A stretch of 64,000 nt of DNA from Stenotrophomonas sp. ISL-67 (GTDB lineage: Bacteria; Pseudomonadota; Gammaproteobacteria; Xanthomonadales; Xanthomonadaceae). The position numbers and the translations under genes are program-made. Below, piece by piece: positions 29,742-38,551 of the stretch. The notes below the pieces were generated by a model, which saw nothing but the letters and a program-made list of their open reading frames with translations, searched no databases and had not been told where the DNA came from. Position 1 is the first letter of the stretch. Each line of letters begins with the position of its first letter. The stretch lies in contig NZ_JAGGRL010000001.1 of assembly GCF_018612915.1 (NCBI RefSeq), positions 414,287 through 478,286 on the forward strand, read 5' to 3'.

Positions 29742-30566
29742 TCAGAATCCGAAGATTTCCTTGCCCAGCGCGAACACCGGCAGCGCGGCCAACACGCCGT
29801 CGATGCGGTCCAGCACGCCGCCGTGGCCCGGGATGATGTGGCCCGAGTCCTTGGCGCCGGCATGGCGCTTGAGAAGGCTTTCGTACAGATCGCCCAGCAC
29901 CGAGGCGAACACGGCGACCACCGTGGTGATGACCAGGCCGACCACATGGTCTGGCGAGACCCCGGCGATCCAGCCGAACACCAGTGCCACCAGCAGGCCG
30001 GCCAGCATGCCGCCGCCCAGCCCTTCCCAGGTCTTGTTGGGGCTGATGCGCGGGGCCAGCTTGGTGCGGCCCAGGGTGCGCCCGGCGAAGTAGGCGCCCG
30101 AATCGGCGGCCCAGACCACAGCCAGCGCGGTCAGCAACCACAGGTGGCCCTTGCCGCTGCTGGCGTGGATCAGCACCAACGAGGCCCAGGCGGGCACGAT
30201 CGCCAGGCTGCCGGCCAGCAGCTTGAGCGCGCGTGCGCGGCTGCCCGGCTCGGCGCCGAAGGTGAAGAAACGCAGCCACAACAGGGCCAGCAACCACCAG
30301 CCGATGCCGACCAGCGCGGCAATCTGGTACAGCACCAGGGTGCCGGCATCGGCCCACACGATGAGCACCATCAGCACCAGGTTGAGCACCAGCAGCACGG
30401 TGCGGGCGAGGGTGTCTTCGACGTCGGCCAGCTTCAGCCATTCCCACAGGCCGATCAGGAACACGGCGGCGGCGGCGGCGGCCAGCCATTGGGTGGGCAG
30501 CAGCAGGATGGCGGCGATGGCGACCGGCGCCATGATCAGCGCGGCGATGACTCGGGTTTTGGTCAT
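29742..30566 (-). CDS. cdsA: Phosphatidate cytidylyltransferase
   Basis: A 274-residue multi-pass membrane enzyme making CDP-diacylglycerol from phosphatidate and CTP, the branch point of phospholipid synthesis. The CdsA signature near the C-terminus is clear: [20 protein letters not shown], followed by SPNKTWEGL. Its ATG overlaps the uppS stop (ATGA). Confidence 0.96.
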   Translation of the reverse strand: MTKTRVIAALIMAPVAIAAILLLPTQWLAAAAAAVFLIGLWEWLKLADVEDTLARTVLLVLNLVLMVLIVWADAGTLVLYQIAALVGIGWWLLALLWLRFFTFGAEPGSRARALKLLAGSLAIVPAWASLVLIHASSGKGHLWLLTALAVVWAADSGAYFAGRTLGRTKLAPRISPNKTWEGLGGGMLAGLLVALVFGWIAGVSPDHVVGLVITTVVAVFASVLGDLYESLLKRHAGAKDSGHIIPGHGGVLDRIDGVLAALPVFALGKEIFGF

Positions 30567-31333
30567 GGGGTGGGCGTCTCGGTGGCCAGGGCGGCGATCT
30601 GGGCGCTGGTCAGCCCGAAGCGGCGTTCACGTACAGCGTAGGCGTCCAGCGCCTGCTGCAGGATGGCGGCGTCGAACTCCGGCCACAGCACCTCGGTGAA
30701 CCACAGTTCGGTGTAGGCCAGCTGCCACAGCAGGAAATTGCTGATGCGGGTGTCCCCGCCGGTACGGATGAACAGATCCGGTGCCGGCAGGTCGGCCAGC
30801 GCGACGCGGCTGCCAAGCAGCGCTTCGTCGATCTGTTCGGGCAACAGGCGCCCGGCCGCGACCTCGGCGGCCAGTTCGCTTGCAGCACGGGCGATATCCT
30901 GGCGGCCACCATAGCTGGCGGCGATGCTCAGGGTCATGGCGGTGTTACCGGCGGTGCGTTGTTCGGCCAGCTGCATGCGGCTGACCAGGCCGGCACCGAA
31001 GCGCTCGCGTTCGCCAATGAAGCGCACGCGCACGCCGCGCCGGTGGAGTTCATCCACCTCGCGGTCCAGGGCGTTGAGGAACAGCTTCATCAGCGCGTCG
31101 ACTTCCTCGCTCGGCCGGCCCCAGTTTTCGCTGGAGAAGGCGAACAGCGTGAGCGCGGCAATGCCGCGCTCCAGGCAGAAATCGATGGTGCGGTTGACCG
31201 CGCGCGCACCGGCCCGATGGCCGATGACGCGCGGGCGACGGCGCTTCTGTGCCCAGCGTCCGTTACCATCCATGATGATGGCAACGTGGCGGGGCACGGC
31301 GGCGGTGGAGCTGCTGGTCGGGGCCTGGGTCAT
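30563..31333 (-). CDS. uppS: Undecaprenyl diphosphate synthase
   Basis: A 256-residue cis-prenyltransferase producing the C55 carrier for peptidoglycan and O-antigen. Motif [19 protein letters not shown] carries the catalytic Asp; further conserved blocks are [14 protein letters not shown] and [19 protein letters not shown]. It is 5 nt downstream of frr and overlaps cdsA. Confidence 0.96.
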   Translation of the reverse strand: MTQAPTSSSTAAVPRHVAIIMDGNGRWAQKRRRPRVIGHRAGARAVNRTIDFCLERGIAALTLFAFSSENWGRPSEEVDALMKLFLNALDREVDELHRRGVRVRFIGERERFGAGLVSRMQLAEQRTAGNTAMTLSIAASYGGRQDIARAASELAAEVAAGRLLPEQIDEALLGSRVALADLPAPDLFIRTGGDTRISNFLLWQLAYTELWFTEVLWPEFDAAILQQALDAYAVRERRFGLTSAQIAALATETPTP

Positions 31334-31338
31334 GGCGC

Positions 31339-31896
31339 TCAGACCGACATCAGTTCCTTTTCCTTTTCGGCTACGACACTGTCGACGTCCTTGATGGATT
31401 TGTCGGTCAGCTTCTGGATGTCGTCTTCGCCGCGCTTCTTGTCGTCTTCGCTGATCGCCTTGTCCTTGAGCAGGGCGGCGATGGCCTTGTTGGCGTCCTG
31501 GCGGATGTTGCGGACGGCGATCTTGGCGCCTTCGCCTTCCTTCTGCACCTGCTTGCCCAGCTCGCGTCGGCGCTCTTCGGTCGGCGGCGGCAGGTTGAGG
31601 CGGATTACGGTGCCGGACACGTTCGGGGTCAAGCCCAGGTCGGAGGCATAGATGGCCTTCTCGACGTCCTTGATCATGCCCTTGTCGAACAGGTTGATGA
31701 CCAGCGAAATGCCTTCCGACACGGAGATCTGCGCGACCTGGCTCAGCGGCACTTCGCTGCCGTAGGCCCGGACCACGACGCGGTCGAGCAGGGACGGCGA
31801 CGCACGGCCCGTACGGATGGAGGTGAGGGTGTGCTTCAGAGCATCAATGCTCTTTGCCATGCGCGTCTGCGCGTCCTGCTTGATATCGTTGAGCAT
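31339..31896 (-). CDS. frr: Ribosome recycling factor
   Basis: 185 residues, exactly the E. coli length. It splits post-termination ribosomes together with EF-G. Diagnostic blocks are LTSIRTGRASPSLLDRVVV, GTVIRLNLPPPTEERRREL and the C-terminal helix DKSIKDVDSVVAEKEKELM. It lies between pyrH and uppS. Confidence 0.97.
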   Translation of the reverse strand: MLNDIKQDAQTRMAKSIDALKHTLTSIRTGRASPSLLDRVVVRAYGSEVPLSQVAQISVSEGISLVINLFDKGMIKDVEKAIYASDLGLTPNVSGTVIRLNLPPPTEERRRELGKQVQKEGEGAKIAVRNIRQDANKAIAALLKDKAISEDDKKRGEDDIQKLTDKSIKDVDSVVAEKEKELMSV

Positions 31897-31943
31897 CGCC
31901 CGAATCCTGGATGTCACTGGGAATCGGGCGATTATATCCCCTC

Positions 31944-32672
31944 TCAGGCGTTGTCGCGGCCCCGGACCAGGGTGCCGATGTTCTCGCCGTGCAGGATCTT
32001 CAGCAGTTCGCCCGGCTGGCCCATGTCGAATACGCGCAGCGGCAGGTCGCTGTCGCGGGCCAGGGCGAAGGCAGCGGTGTCCATCACTTCCAGCCCGCGA
32101 CGGATCACTTCGTCGTAGGTCAGGGAGTCGAAACGGACCGCGTCGCTGTACTTGTTGGGGTCCTTGTCGTAGACGCCGTCGACCTTGGTGGCCTTGAGCA
32201 GCAGGTCCGCGCCGATTTCGATGGCCCGCAGCGCGGCACCCGAATCGGTGGTGAAGAACGGGCTGCCGACGCCGGCGGCGAAGATCACCAGGCGGCCCTT
32301 TTCAAGGTGGCGGATGGCACGGCGGCGGATGTAATCCTCGCACACGTCGTTGATTTTGATCGCGCTCATCACGCGCGCCTTGGCGCCGAGCTTCTCCAGT
32401 GCATCCTGCATGGCCAGCGCGTTGATCACGGTGGCCAGCATGCCCATCTGGTCGCCGGTCACGCGGTCCATGCCGCCTGCGGCCAGGCCGGCGCCGCGGA
32501 AGATGTTGCCACCGCCGATGACCAGCGCCACTTCGGCGCCGGCCTGCTGGGCTTCGATCACCTCGCGCGCCAGGCGGTTGATGACCTTGGGGTCGATGCC
32601 GTAGTCCTCATCTCCCATCAGTGCCTCCCCGGAAACTTTCAGCAGGATGCGGCGATAGGTGAGATTGGACAT
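31944..32672 (-). CDS. pyrH: UMP kinase
   Basis: A 242-residue amino-acid-kinase-fold UMP kinase, phosphorylating UMP to UDP. Motifs are [44 protein letters not shown] and [13 protein letters not shown]. It heads the minus-strand envelope cluster here because tsf, its usual upstream neighbour, is 2.9 kb away. The 124 bp upstream of it contain no clear terminator. Confidence 0.97.
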   Translation of the reverse strand: MSNLTYRRILLKVSGEALMGDEDYGIDPKVINRLAREVIEAQQAGAEVALVIGGGNIFRGAGLAAGGMDRVTGDQMGMLATVINALAMQDALEKLGAKARVMSAIKINDVCEDYIRRRAIRHLEKGRLVIFAAGVGSPFFTTDSGAALRAIEIGADLLLKATKVDGVYDKDPNKYSDAVRFDSLTYDEVIRRGLEVMDTAAFALARDSDLPLRVFDMGQPGELLKILHGENIGTLVRGRDNA

Positions 32673-32796
32673 GGTGGCCTCTGGATGCGTGGAAAACGCG
32701 GGAATTCTACTGGAAGCGGCGGCACTCGGCGTGGAAAATCTGCTGCACTGCGGCGCAGCCCTGCCACGGCGTGGAATTGCCGGTTCCTGACTCCAT

Positions 32797-34302
32797 TCAG
32801 GCCGTGGCAGTTCCCGGTGAACGCGCAATCACGCGGTTGCGGCCCAGGTTCTTGGAACGGTAAAGCACGTCGTCAGCGGCCTTGAGCAGGTCCTGAACAT
32901 CGGCGAAACGCTCATAACCGCCCTGGGTGGCCACGCCGGCGGAAAAGGTGACGAACAGCGGGCCATCGGCCACTTCCGCCATCGGCGTGTTGACGATGCT
33001 GGCCAGCACCCGCCGCACCACGTCCAGGGCCACCCCTTCGGTGGTGTTGGGGAGCAGGGCGATGAACTCTTCGCCGCCGAAGCGGGCCACGGTGTCGCTG
33101 TTGCGCAGGTGCTCCTGCAGCTTGGTGGCGAACTGGCGCAGGACCTGGTCGCCGAGCAGGTGGCCGTGGGCGTCGTTGATCTTCTTGAAGTCGTCCAGGT
33201 CGATGAAGGCCACCGAGAGCGGCCAGCCATGCCGGGTGGCGCGCAGGAACTCCTGTTCCAGCACGGCCTCGAGCTGGCGGCGGTTGAGTACGCCGGTGAG
33301 GGCATCGCGGTGCGCCTGCTCGGCCAGCCGGTTGGCGCGCGCTTCGAACTCGTCGGCACGCTGGCGGGCCAGGGCGGCATCCTGCATTTCACGCAGGTTG
33401 CGCAGGGTCGCCAGCTCTTGGGCGTGGTCGATCAACTGCTGCACGCGCGCCGGTGAGATCAGGGTGGTCTCGAACAGCGCGCTGATCTCGGGCAGGGCTT
33501 CACGGATGCGGGCCAGCACCTGGTCAAACTGGGCGCTGTCCAGCTTCAGGGTTTCATTGACCTGCTGCAGGGCGTGTTCGCGGGCAGCGTCGGCATCGGT
33601 GCTGAGCCAGATGTCGGCCACGGCGCCGGAGAGGGCGACGCAGGCCTGGAAGTTGTCTTCGGCCGCAGCCGGGGATTCACTGCGGGCAATGGCCTCCACC
33701 AGGTAGCGCGGCAGGTCCCACTGCTCGGCCATCCAGGCGCCGACCTCGGCATGGGTGCACTCCAGGTGCTCGCGCTCGAGGGCGACCAGGCCATCGTTGT
33801 CGCGGGCCTGGCGCAGCAGCGGCAGGTAGCGTTCGGGCTCGCTCTGGGCCAGCACGAGCACGCCGATGTCCTGCAGCAGGCCGGCCAGCATGAGTTCCTC
33901 GGCCTTGCGCAGGCCGCGGGCCTGGCCGAGCAGGCTGGCAGCAAGCGCGCTGAGGATGCTGCGCCGCCATGCGCGCTCGCGCACGTCCTGGCCCTGGCCC
34001 TGGTCGGGGGCGGTCAGGTGCTGGATGACAGTGAAGCCCAGGGCGAGGCTGATGGTGGCGTTGAGACCCAGCATGGTCAGCGCCTGGCCGAGGTTCTCGA
34101 TCCGGCGGCGGCTGGCATACAGCGGCGAATTGGCAATGCGCAGCATGCGCGCGCTCAGCGCCATGTCGATGGCGATGACGTCGGCGGCGGTGGTGATGTC
34201 GGTTTCCGGGTCCTGCGCCAGTTCGATGATGCGCAGGGCAATACCGGGAGGCGAGGGTAGGTTGCGGCAGAGCGCCAGGGCGGCTGTCAGCTCGGGAGGC
34301 AT
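32797..34302 (-). CDS. HDOD-GGDEF protein, putative diguanylate cyclase
   Basis: 501 residues. The N-terminal HDOD domain (about 1-260; [23 protein letters not shown].., [13 protein letters not shown]) is followed by a helical linker and a GGDEF domain (about 335-495). The active-site loop is GGEEF (409-413) with an allosteric I-site RNSD (400-403) five residues before it, so it should make c-di-GMP with product inhibition. HDOD domains are non-hydrolytic HD relatives used in signalling. It sits between pyrH and the AIM24 gene, an unusual place in this otherwise conserved cluster. Confidence 0.92.
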   Translation of the reverse strand: MPPELTAALALCRNLPSPPGIALRIIELAQDPETDITTAADVIAIDMALSARMLRIANSPLYASRRRIENLGQALTMLGLNATISLALGFTVIQHLTAPDQGQGQDVRERAWRRSILSALAASLLGQARGLRKAEELMLAGLLQDIGVLVLAQSEPERYLPLLRQARDNDGLVALEREHLECTHAEVGAWMAEQWDLPRYLVEAIARSESPAAAEDNFQACVALSGAVADIWLSTDADAAREHALQQVNETLKLDSAQFDQVLARIREALPEISALFETTLISPARVQQLIDHAQELATLRNLREMQDAALARQRADEFEARANRLAEQAHRDALTGVLNRRQLEAVLEQEFLRATRHGWPLSVAFIDLDDFKKINDAHGHLLGDQVLRQFATKLQEHLRNSDTVARFGGEEFIALLPNTTEGVALDVVRRVLASIVNTPMAEVADGPLFVTFSAGVATQGGYERFADVQDLLKAADDVLYRSKNLGRNRVIARSPGTATA

Positions 34303-34366
34303 GGCGGGAATACTGAGGTGATGCGGCAAGAATACATGGAGTGCGGACAGATCGCGTGGACTGGGC

Positions 34367-34404
34367 GATGGGGTCTCTGGTACCCCATCCGCTGGCGGAT
34401 GGGG
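34367..34404 (+). promoter_or_regulatory. Three-part repeat forming two alternative hairpins
   Basis: GATGGGGT (34367-34374) can pair with ACCCCATC (34382-34389), and the overlapping CCCCATCCG (34383-34391) can instead pair with CGGATGGGG (34396-34404). The two hairpins exclude each other. The region lies upstream of both the AIM24 gene and the HDOD-GGDEF gene. Confidence 0.4.
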
Positions 34405-34482
34405 GGGGCAAGTGGCGTCCGGGGCTGCGAAGCGATGGGTGCGCGGGTACCATTCGGCCTCCAATTAAAAAGGATGGACCAC

Positions 34483-35178
34483 ATGGCCGTGAAGTCGCTA
34501 CAGGAATTCCTCGCCACCACGCATGAAAAGGACGTCAGCTCCGACGTGTTCGAGCTGGAGAGCCTGCACATGCTGGAGGTGCGGGTGGACGGCATGGTCT
34601 GGGCCAAGGCCGGCTCGATGGTGGCGCGCAAGGGGGCGGTGAAGTTCACCCGCCAGGGGTTGCTGGAGCAGGGCCTGGGCACGCTGTTCAAGAAGATGAT
34701 CAGCGGCGAGGGCCTGCAGTTGATGAAGATCGAGGGCCAGGGCAGGGCCTACCTGGCCGATGCGGGCAAGCAGGTGACGCTGCTGCGGCTGGCCGGCGAA
34801 TCCATTTTCGTCAACGGCAACGACGTGCTGGCGTTCGAGACCGGCATCGAGTCGAAGATCACGATGATGCGCCGGGTGGCCGGGATGCTGTCGGGCGGGC
34901 TGTTCAACATGCGCCTGAGTGGTCACGGGATCGTCGCGATCACCTCGCATTACGAGCCGCTGACGCTGCCGGTCACCGCGCAGGGCGGGCCGGTGTTCAC
35001 CGATCCGAACGCGACGGTGGCCTGGTCGGGCTCGCTGACCCCGGAGATCGTCACCGACATTTCGCTGGGCACGCTGGTCGGGCGCGGCTCGGGCGAAACC
35101 CTGCAGCTGCGCTTCGCCGGCGAGGGCTGGGTGGTGGTGCAGCCGTATGAGGAAGTGACGTTCCAGGCGAAGGGCTGA
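34483..35178 (+). CDS. AIM24 family protein (TIGR00266-like)
   Basis: A 231-residue beta-rich AIM24 protein, with typical internal segments VRVDGMVWAKAGSMVARKG and GSGETLQLRFAGEGWVVVQPYEE at the end. The family's molecular role is not settled; mitochondrial homologues affect membrane organisation and several bacterial ones are linked to stress. I choose ATG 34483 because AAGGA lies 8 nt upstream; the ATG at 34474 is too close to that site. It is divergent from the HDOD-GGDEF gene. Confidence 0.85.
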   Translation: MAVKSLQEFLATTHEKDVSSDVFELESLHMLEVRVDGMVWAKAGSMVARKGAVKFTRQGLLEQGLGTLFKKMISGEGLQLMKIEGQGRAYLADAGKQVTLLRLAGESIFVNGNDVLAFETGIESKITMMRRVAGMLSGGLFNMRLSGHGIVAITSHYEPLTLPVTAQGGPVFTDPNATVAWSGSLTPEIVTDISLGTLVGRGSGETLQLRFAGEGWVVVQPYEEVTFQAKG

Positions 35179-35188
35179 GGTCGACTGC

Positions 35189-35215
35189 CAAAGCCAAAGC
35201 CAAAGCCAAAAGCGT
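35189..35215 (+). repeat. Short tandem repeat CAAAGC
   Basis: Four consecutive CAAAGC-like units just after the AIM24 stop, before composite copy 4. The 35179-35563 gap otherwise holds copy 4, one GTAG repeat and the tsf terminator. Confidence 0.7.
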
Positions 35216-35239
35216 GCAGTCTGCGAGTGAGCGTGGTTT

Positions 35240-35345
35240 GGGCCGGCGGGGGTGGGTTTGCGGGACACGCCGTGAATACGTCCGTGTAGGCTCGTAGAAA
35301 ACATCCATGTTTTCTACGGTCCCGCAAACCCACCCCCGCCGACCC
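35240..35345 (+). repeat. Composite cruciform repeat, copy 4
   Basis: Outer arms GGGCCGGCGGGGGTGGGTTT and AAACCCACCCCCGCCGACCC; middle block GGGACACGCCGTGAATACG; inner hairpin GTAGAAAACAT-CC-ATGTTTTCTAC. The closest relative is copy 5. Confidence 0.88.
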
Positions 35346-35377
35346 TTCGATAGTGGGCGGGTGGCCACGGGAATGGG

Positions 35378-35400
35378 GTAGAGCCGGGCTTTGCCCGGCT
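35378..35400 (+). repeat. GTAG repeat
   Basis: GTAGAGCCGGGCTTTGCCCGG, 33 bp right of composite copy 4. Confidence 0.75.
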
Positions 35401-35510
35401 GCTCTTCTCGCCGCATCGCGACCAACTATCTGGGGCTGCCCGTCGGCCTCCCCGACTCGTAGCAATTGAAACGCTGCTCTTCGCGCCAACTTCGACAGCA
35501 CAACACCCAC

Positions 35511-35536
35511 AAAAAAGCCCGGCTTTCGCCGGGCTT
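35511..35536 (-). terminator. Intrinsic terminator of tsf
   Basis: AAGCCCGGC and GCCGGGCTT enclose TTTC; the minus strand continues with TTTTTT. It lies 28 nt past the tsf stop. Confidence 0.9.
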
Positions 35537-35563
35537 CTTCGTTTCATCGCTTCAGGCGATCAA

Positions 35564-36445
35564 TCAGGCCAGGCCGGCCTGCTTCATCACTTCGGCGGCG
35601 TAGTCTTCCACCACCTTCTCGATGCCTTCGCCCACGATCAGCAGCTGGAAGCCAGCCACGTCCGCCTTGGCGGCGGTGACGACCTGCTCGACAGTCTTGT
35701 CGCTGTCCAGCACGTACGGCTGGCCGTACAGGGTCACTTCGCTGACGATCTTGTTGATCTTGCCGCTGATGATCTTTTCCAGGATGTCGGCCGGCTTGGA
35801 CTTGTCCTTTTCGGACATCTTGGCCAGTTCGATTTCCTTTTCCTTCGCCACGAAGTCGGCCGGCACGTCGCCTGCCTTGTTGTGCGGCGGCTTCAGCGCG
35901 GCAACGTGCATCGCCAGGCCACGGGCCAGCTCGACGTCGCCGCCGTGCAGGTCGACCAGGACGCCAACCTTGCCGTTGGTGTGCACGTAGGCGCCGATGT
36001 TGCCGGTGGTGTCCAGCTTGATCATGCGACGGATCTGGATGTTTTCACCCAGGGTCTGGATCGCGGTGGCACGGGTTTCTTCGACGGTCTGGCCATTGGC
36101 CAGCGGGGCGCTCTTCAGCGCTTCCACGTCGGAGACGCCCGATGCCAGTGCGGCAGCGGCGACGTCATTGACGAAGTTCTTGAAGTTCACGTCGTTGGCG
36201 ACGAAGTCGGTTTCCGAGTTGACTTCGACCAGCACGGCCTTGCCGTCGGCCTGGGCCAGGCCCAGACGGCCTTCGGCGGCAATGCGGTCAGCCTTCTTGT
36301 CGGCCTTGGCCGCACCGGACTTGCGCAGCGCTTCGGCAGCGGCGTTGATGTCGCCGTTGGCTTCGGTGAGTGCCTTCTTGCACTCCATCATGCCGGCGCC
36401 AGTGCGCTCGCGCAGTTCCTTGACCAGGGAAGCAGTGATTTCCAC
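35564..36445 (-). CDS. tsf: Translation elongation factor Ts
   Basis: A 293-residue EF-Ts, the nucleotide exchange factor for EF-Tu. The N-terminal UBA-like [23 protein letters not shown] and the core TDFVAN motif ([12 protein letters not shown]) are diagnostic. AGGAA lies upstream of the ATG. It is downstream of rpsB, with a GC-rich hairpin in the gap, and ends in its own terminator instead of continuing into pyrH. Confidence 0.97.
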   Translation of the reverse strand: MEITASLVKELRERTGAGMMECKKALTEANGDINAAAEALRKSGAAKADKKADRIAAEGRLGLAQADGKAVLVEVNSETDFVANDVNFKNFVNDVAAAALASGVSDVEALKSAPLANGQTVEETRATAIQTLGENIQIRRMIKLDTTGNIGAYVHTNGKVGVLVDLHGGDVELARGLAMHVAALKPPHNKAGDVPADFVAKEKEIELAKMSEKDKSKPADILEKIISGKINKIVSEVTLYGQPYVLDSDKTVEQVVTAAKADVAGFQLLIVGEGIEKVVEDYAAEVMKQAGLA

Positions 36446-36537
36446 GGGAATTCCTCACGAAAGAAAGGGGCTGGGCCGGCATGGTGGCCGGCCCATGTGA
36501 CAGCATCCTGTCGTCGCGCCAGTGGCAGCGGACAGGA

Positions 36538-36562
36538 GCGGCGGGCGCCAGGCGCCCGCCGC
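36538..36562 (-). promoter_or_regulatory. GC-rich hairpin between rpsB and tsf
   Basis: GCGGCGGGCGCC and GGCGCCCGCCGC meet with a single A between them, giving a very stable hairpin 10 nt after the rpsB stop. There is no T-run, so it may partly attenuate or protect the rpsB message rather than terminate it. Confidence 0.5.
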
Positions 36563-36571
36563 GGGCCTGGA

Positions 36572-37378
36572 TCAGGCCTGGGCTTCGCCCTTGTCGGCAG
36601 CAGCCTTCTTGGCCGGAGCGCGGCGGGCCGGCTTGGCTTCTTCGGCAGCCGGAGCTTCGGCGAACTCTTCTTCACGGACGGTGGCAGCGTGCGGAGCAGC
36701 AGCCTTGCCTTCCAGCACGGCGTCGGCCGCAGCGCGGGCGTACAGCTGCACGGCACGGATGGCGTCGTCGTTGCCCGGGATCGCGTAGTCGACCAGTTCC
36801 GGATTGTAGTTGGTGTCGACGACCGCGATCACCGGGATGCCGAGCTTCTTGGCTTCCTTGATGGCGATGTCTTCATGGCCGATGTCGATGACGAAGATCG
36901 CGTCCGGCAGGCGGTTCATGTCCTTGATGCCGCCCAGCGAGGCTTCCAGCTTGTCGCGCTCACGACGCAGGCCCAGCACTTCGTGCTTGACCAGCTTGTC
37001 GAAGGTGCCGTCGGTTTCGCCGGCTTCCAGTTCCTTCAGGCGGGCAACCGATTGCTTGACGGTACGGAAGTTGGTCAGGGTGCCGCCCAGCCAACGCTGG
37101 TTCATGAACGGCATGCCGCAACGCTCGGCTTCTTCGCGGATCGACTCGCGGGCGCTGCGCTTGGTGCCCAGGAACAGGATGGTGCCGCGCTTCTGCGCGA
37201 TGCTGGAAATGAAGTTCATCGCGTCATTGAAGAGCGGGACGGTCTTTTCCAGGTTGATGATGTGGATCTTGCCGCGGGCGCCGAAGATGTACTGGCCCAT
37301 CTTGGGGTTCCAGTAACGGGTCTGGTGGCCGAAATGGACGCCGGCTTCCAGCATCTGACGCATGGTGACCTGGGGCAT
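36572..37378 (-). CDS. rpsB: 30S ribosomal protein S2
   Basis: 268 residues: [24 protein letters not shown] at the N-terminus and the [26 protein letters not shown] block (here [15 protein letters not shown]) are diagnostic. It is longer than E. coli S2 (241) because of a C-terminal tail rich in Ala, Lys, Arg and Glu ([19 protein letters not shown]). It is transcribed with tsf from a strong promoter after a ~200-nt leader. Confidence 0.97.
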   Translation of the reverse strand: MPQVTMRQMLEAGVHFGHQTRYWNPKMGQYIFGARGKIHIINLEKTVPLFNDAMNFISSIAQKRGTILFLGTKRSARESIREEAERCGMPFMNQRWLGGTLTNFRTVKQSVARLKELEAGETDGTFDKLVKHEVLGLRRERDKLEASLGGIKDMNRLPDAIFVIDIGHEDIAIKEAKKLGIPVIAVVDTNYNPELVDYAIPGNDDAIRAVQLYARAAADAVLEGKAAAPHAATVREEEFAEAPAAEEAKPARRAPAKKAAADKGEAQA

Positions 37379-37591
37379 TGCAATACTCCTGATAGGGAAC
37401 CGGCCGCCACGGGTAATAGAAGGGCGGTCCGCCGTGAGGCGGGGGTTCCGGGGTTTGGCTTCCCTGTCGCTTCCGTGTCCGAACTCCTCGCGGAGCACCC
37501 CGGCACGGATATGGGCGGCAGGTGTGGATTCACCGGTGACGTCCGGTGTTGACGAGCTTCCTGGCGTACAGGGTGCGAGGAAATCCGGTCG
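37379..37591 (-). promoter_or_regulatory. rpsB 5' leader
   Basis: About 200 nt of untranslated leader lie between the promoter and rpsB. Gammaproteobacterial rpsB leaders are known to carry a conserved S2-binding structure for autoregulation; I infer the same here from length and position, without having folded it. Confidence 0.45.
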
Positions 37592-37621
37592 ATTATAGCC
37601 CGGGCGGGGCGTCCGGCGCAA
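37592..37621 (-). promoter_or_regulatory. rpsB-tsf promoter
   Basis: On the minus strand TTGCGC (rc of 37616-37621), 18 bp, TATAAT (rc of 37592-37597): a perfect -10 and a good -35, as expected for a ribosomal protein operon. Confidence 0.75.
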
Positions 37622-37740
37622 TTGGCCGGACGGGATGGGGTGCCATGGGGGCCGCAGCCGTCTGGTAGCCGGGGTCGGGGCCGGGTGGCTGCGGCCATCG
37701 GCAGGCCGAACCTGCGCTGTCAGTGTTCCGGCCATTCCCG

Positions 37741-37768
37741 TTCAGTATGGCCCCGGATCGGCGATAAT
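37741..37768 (+). promoter_or_regulatory. map promoter, possibly leaderless
   Basis: TTCAGT, 16 bp, GATAAT (37763-37768), then 7 nt to the map ATG at 37776. There is no ribosome-binding site, so transcription may start at or next to the start codon. The rest of the rpsB-map gap (37622-37740) shows nothing else. Confidence 0.45.
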
Positions 37769-37775
37769 GGGTCCC

Positions 37776-38549
37776 ATGAGCGTGAATCTGAAAACTCCCG
37801 AGGAAATCGAACTGATGCGCATCGCCGGCCGCCTGGCCAGCGAAGTGCTCGACATCGTCACCCCGTACGTCAAGCCGGGCGTGACGACCGAAGAGCTGGA
37901 CCGCATCTGCCACGACCACATCATCAACGTGCAGAAGGCCACGCCGGCCAACGTCGGCTACCGTGGCTTCCCGAAGACGGTCTGCACGTCGGTCAACAAC
38001 GTCATCTGCCATGGCATCCCCAGCGAAGCCAAGGTCCTGAAGGACGGCGACATCGTCAACATCGATGTCACCGTGATCAAGGACGGCTGGCACGGCGATA
38101 CCAGCCGCATGTATTTCGCCGGCACGCCGTCGACGATGGCCAAGCGCCTGGTCGATACCACCTACCAGGCGATGTGGGCCGGCATCCGCGCGGTGAAGCC
38201 GGGCGCCACGCTGGGCGACATCGGCCACGCGATCCAGTCGCTGGCCGAAGGCGAGCGCTTCAGCGTGGTCCGCGAGTACTGCGGGCATGGCATCGGCAAG
38301 GTCTACCACGACGAACCGCAGGTGGTGCACTACGGGCGTCCGGGCCAGGGCCTGGTGCTGCAGCCGGGCATGACCTTCACCATCGAGCCGATGATCAACG
38401 AGGGTACCCGCTACAACAAGGTCCTTCCCGATGGCTGGACCGTGGTCACCAAGGACCGCAAGCTGTCGGCGCAGTGGGAGCACATGATCGCAGTCACCGA
38501 GACCGGCGTTGACGTGCTGACCCTCTCGCCCGGCGAATCGCAGGTCTGA
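37776..38549 (+). CDS. map: Type I methionine aminopeptidase
   Basis: A 257-residue MetAP-I that removes the initiator Met. The metal ligands are visible: Asp in NIDVTVIKDGWHGDTSRM (two), His in YCGHGIGKVYH, Glu in TFTIEPMI and Glu in the following 'TETGVDVLT' region. It is divergent from rpsB and its stop is 2 nt from the glnD ATG (TGAGCATG). ATG at 37767 is an alternative start. Confidence 0.96.
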   Translation: MSVNLKTPEEIELMRIAGRLASEVLDIVTPYVKPGVTTEELDRICHDHIINVQKATPANVGYRGFPKTVCTSVNNVICHGIPSEAKVLKDGDIVNIDVTVIKDGWHGDTSRMYFAGTPSTMAKRLVDTTYQAMWAGIRAVKPGATLGDIGHAIQSLAEGERFSVVREYCGHGIGKVYHDEPQVVHYGRPGQGLVLQPGMTFTIEPMINEGTRYNKVLPDGWTVVTKDRKLSAQWEHMIAVTETGVDVLTLSPGESQV

Positions 38550-38551
38550 GC

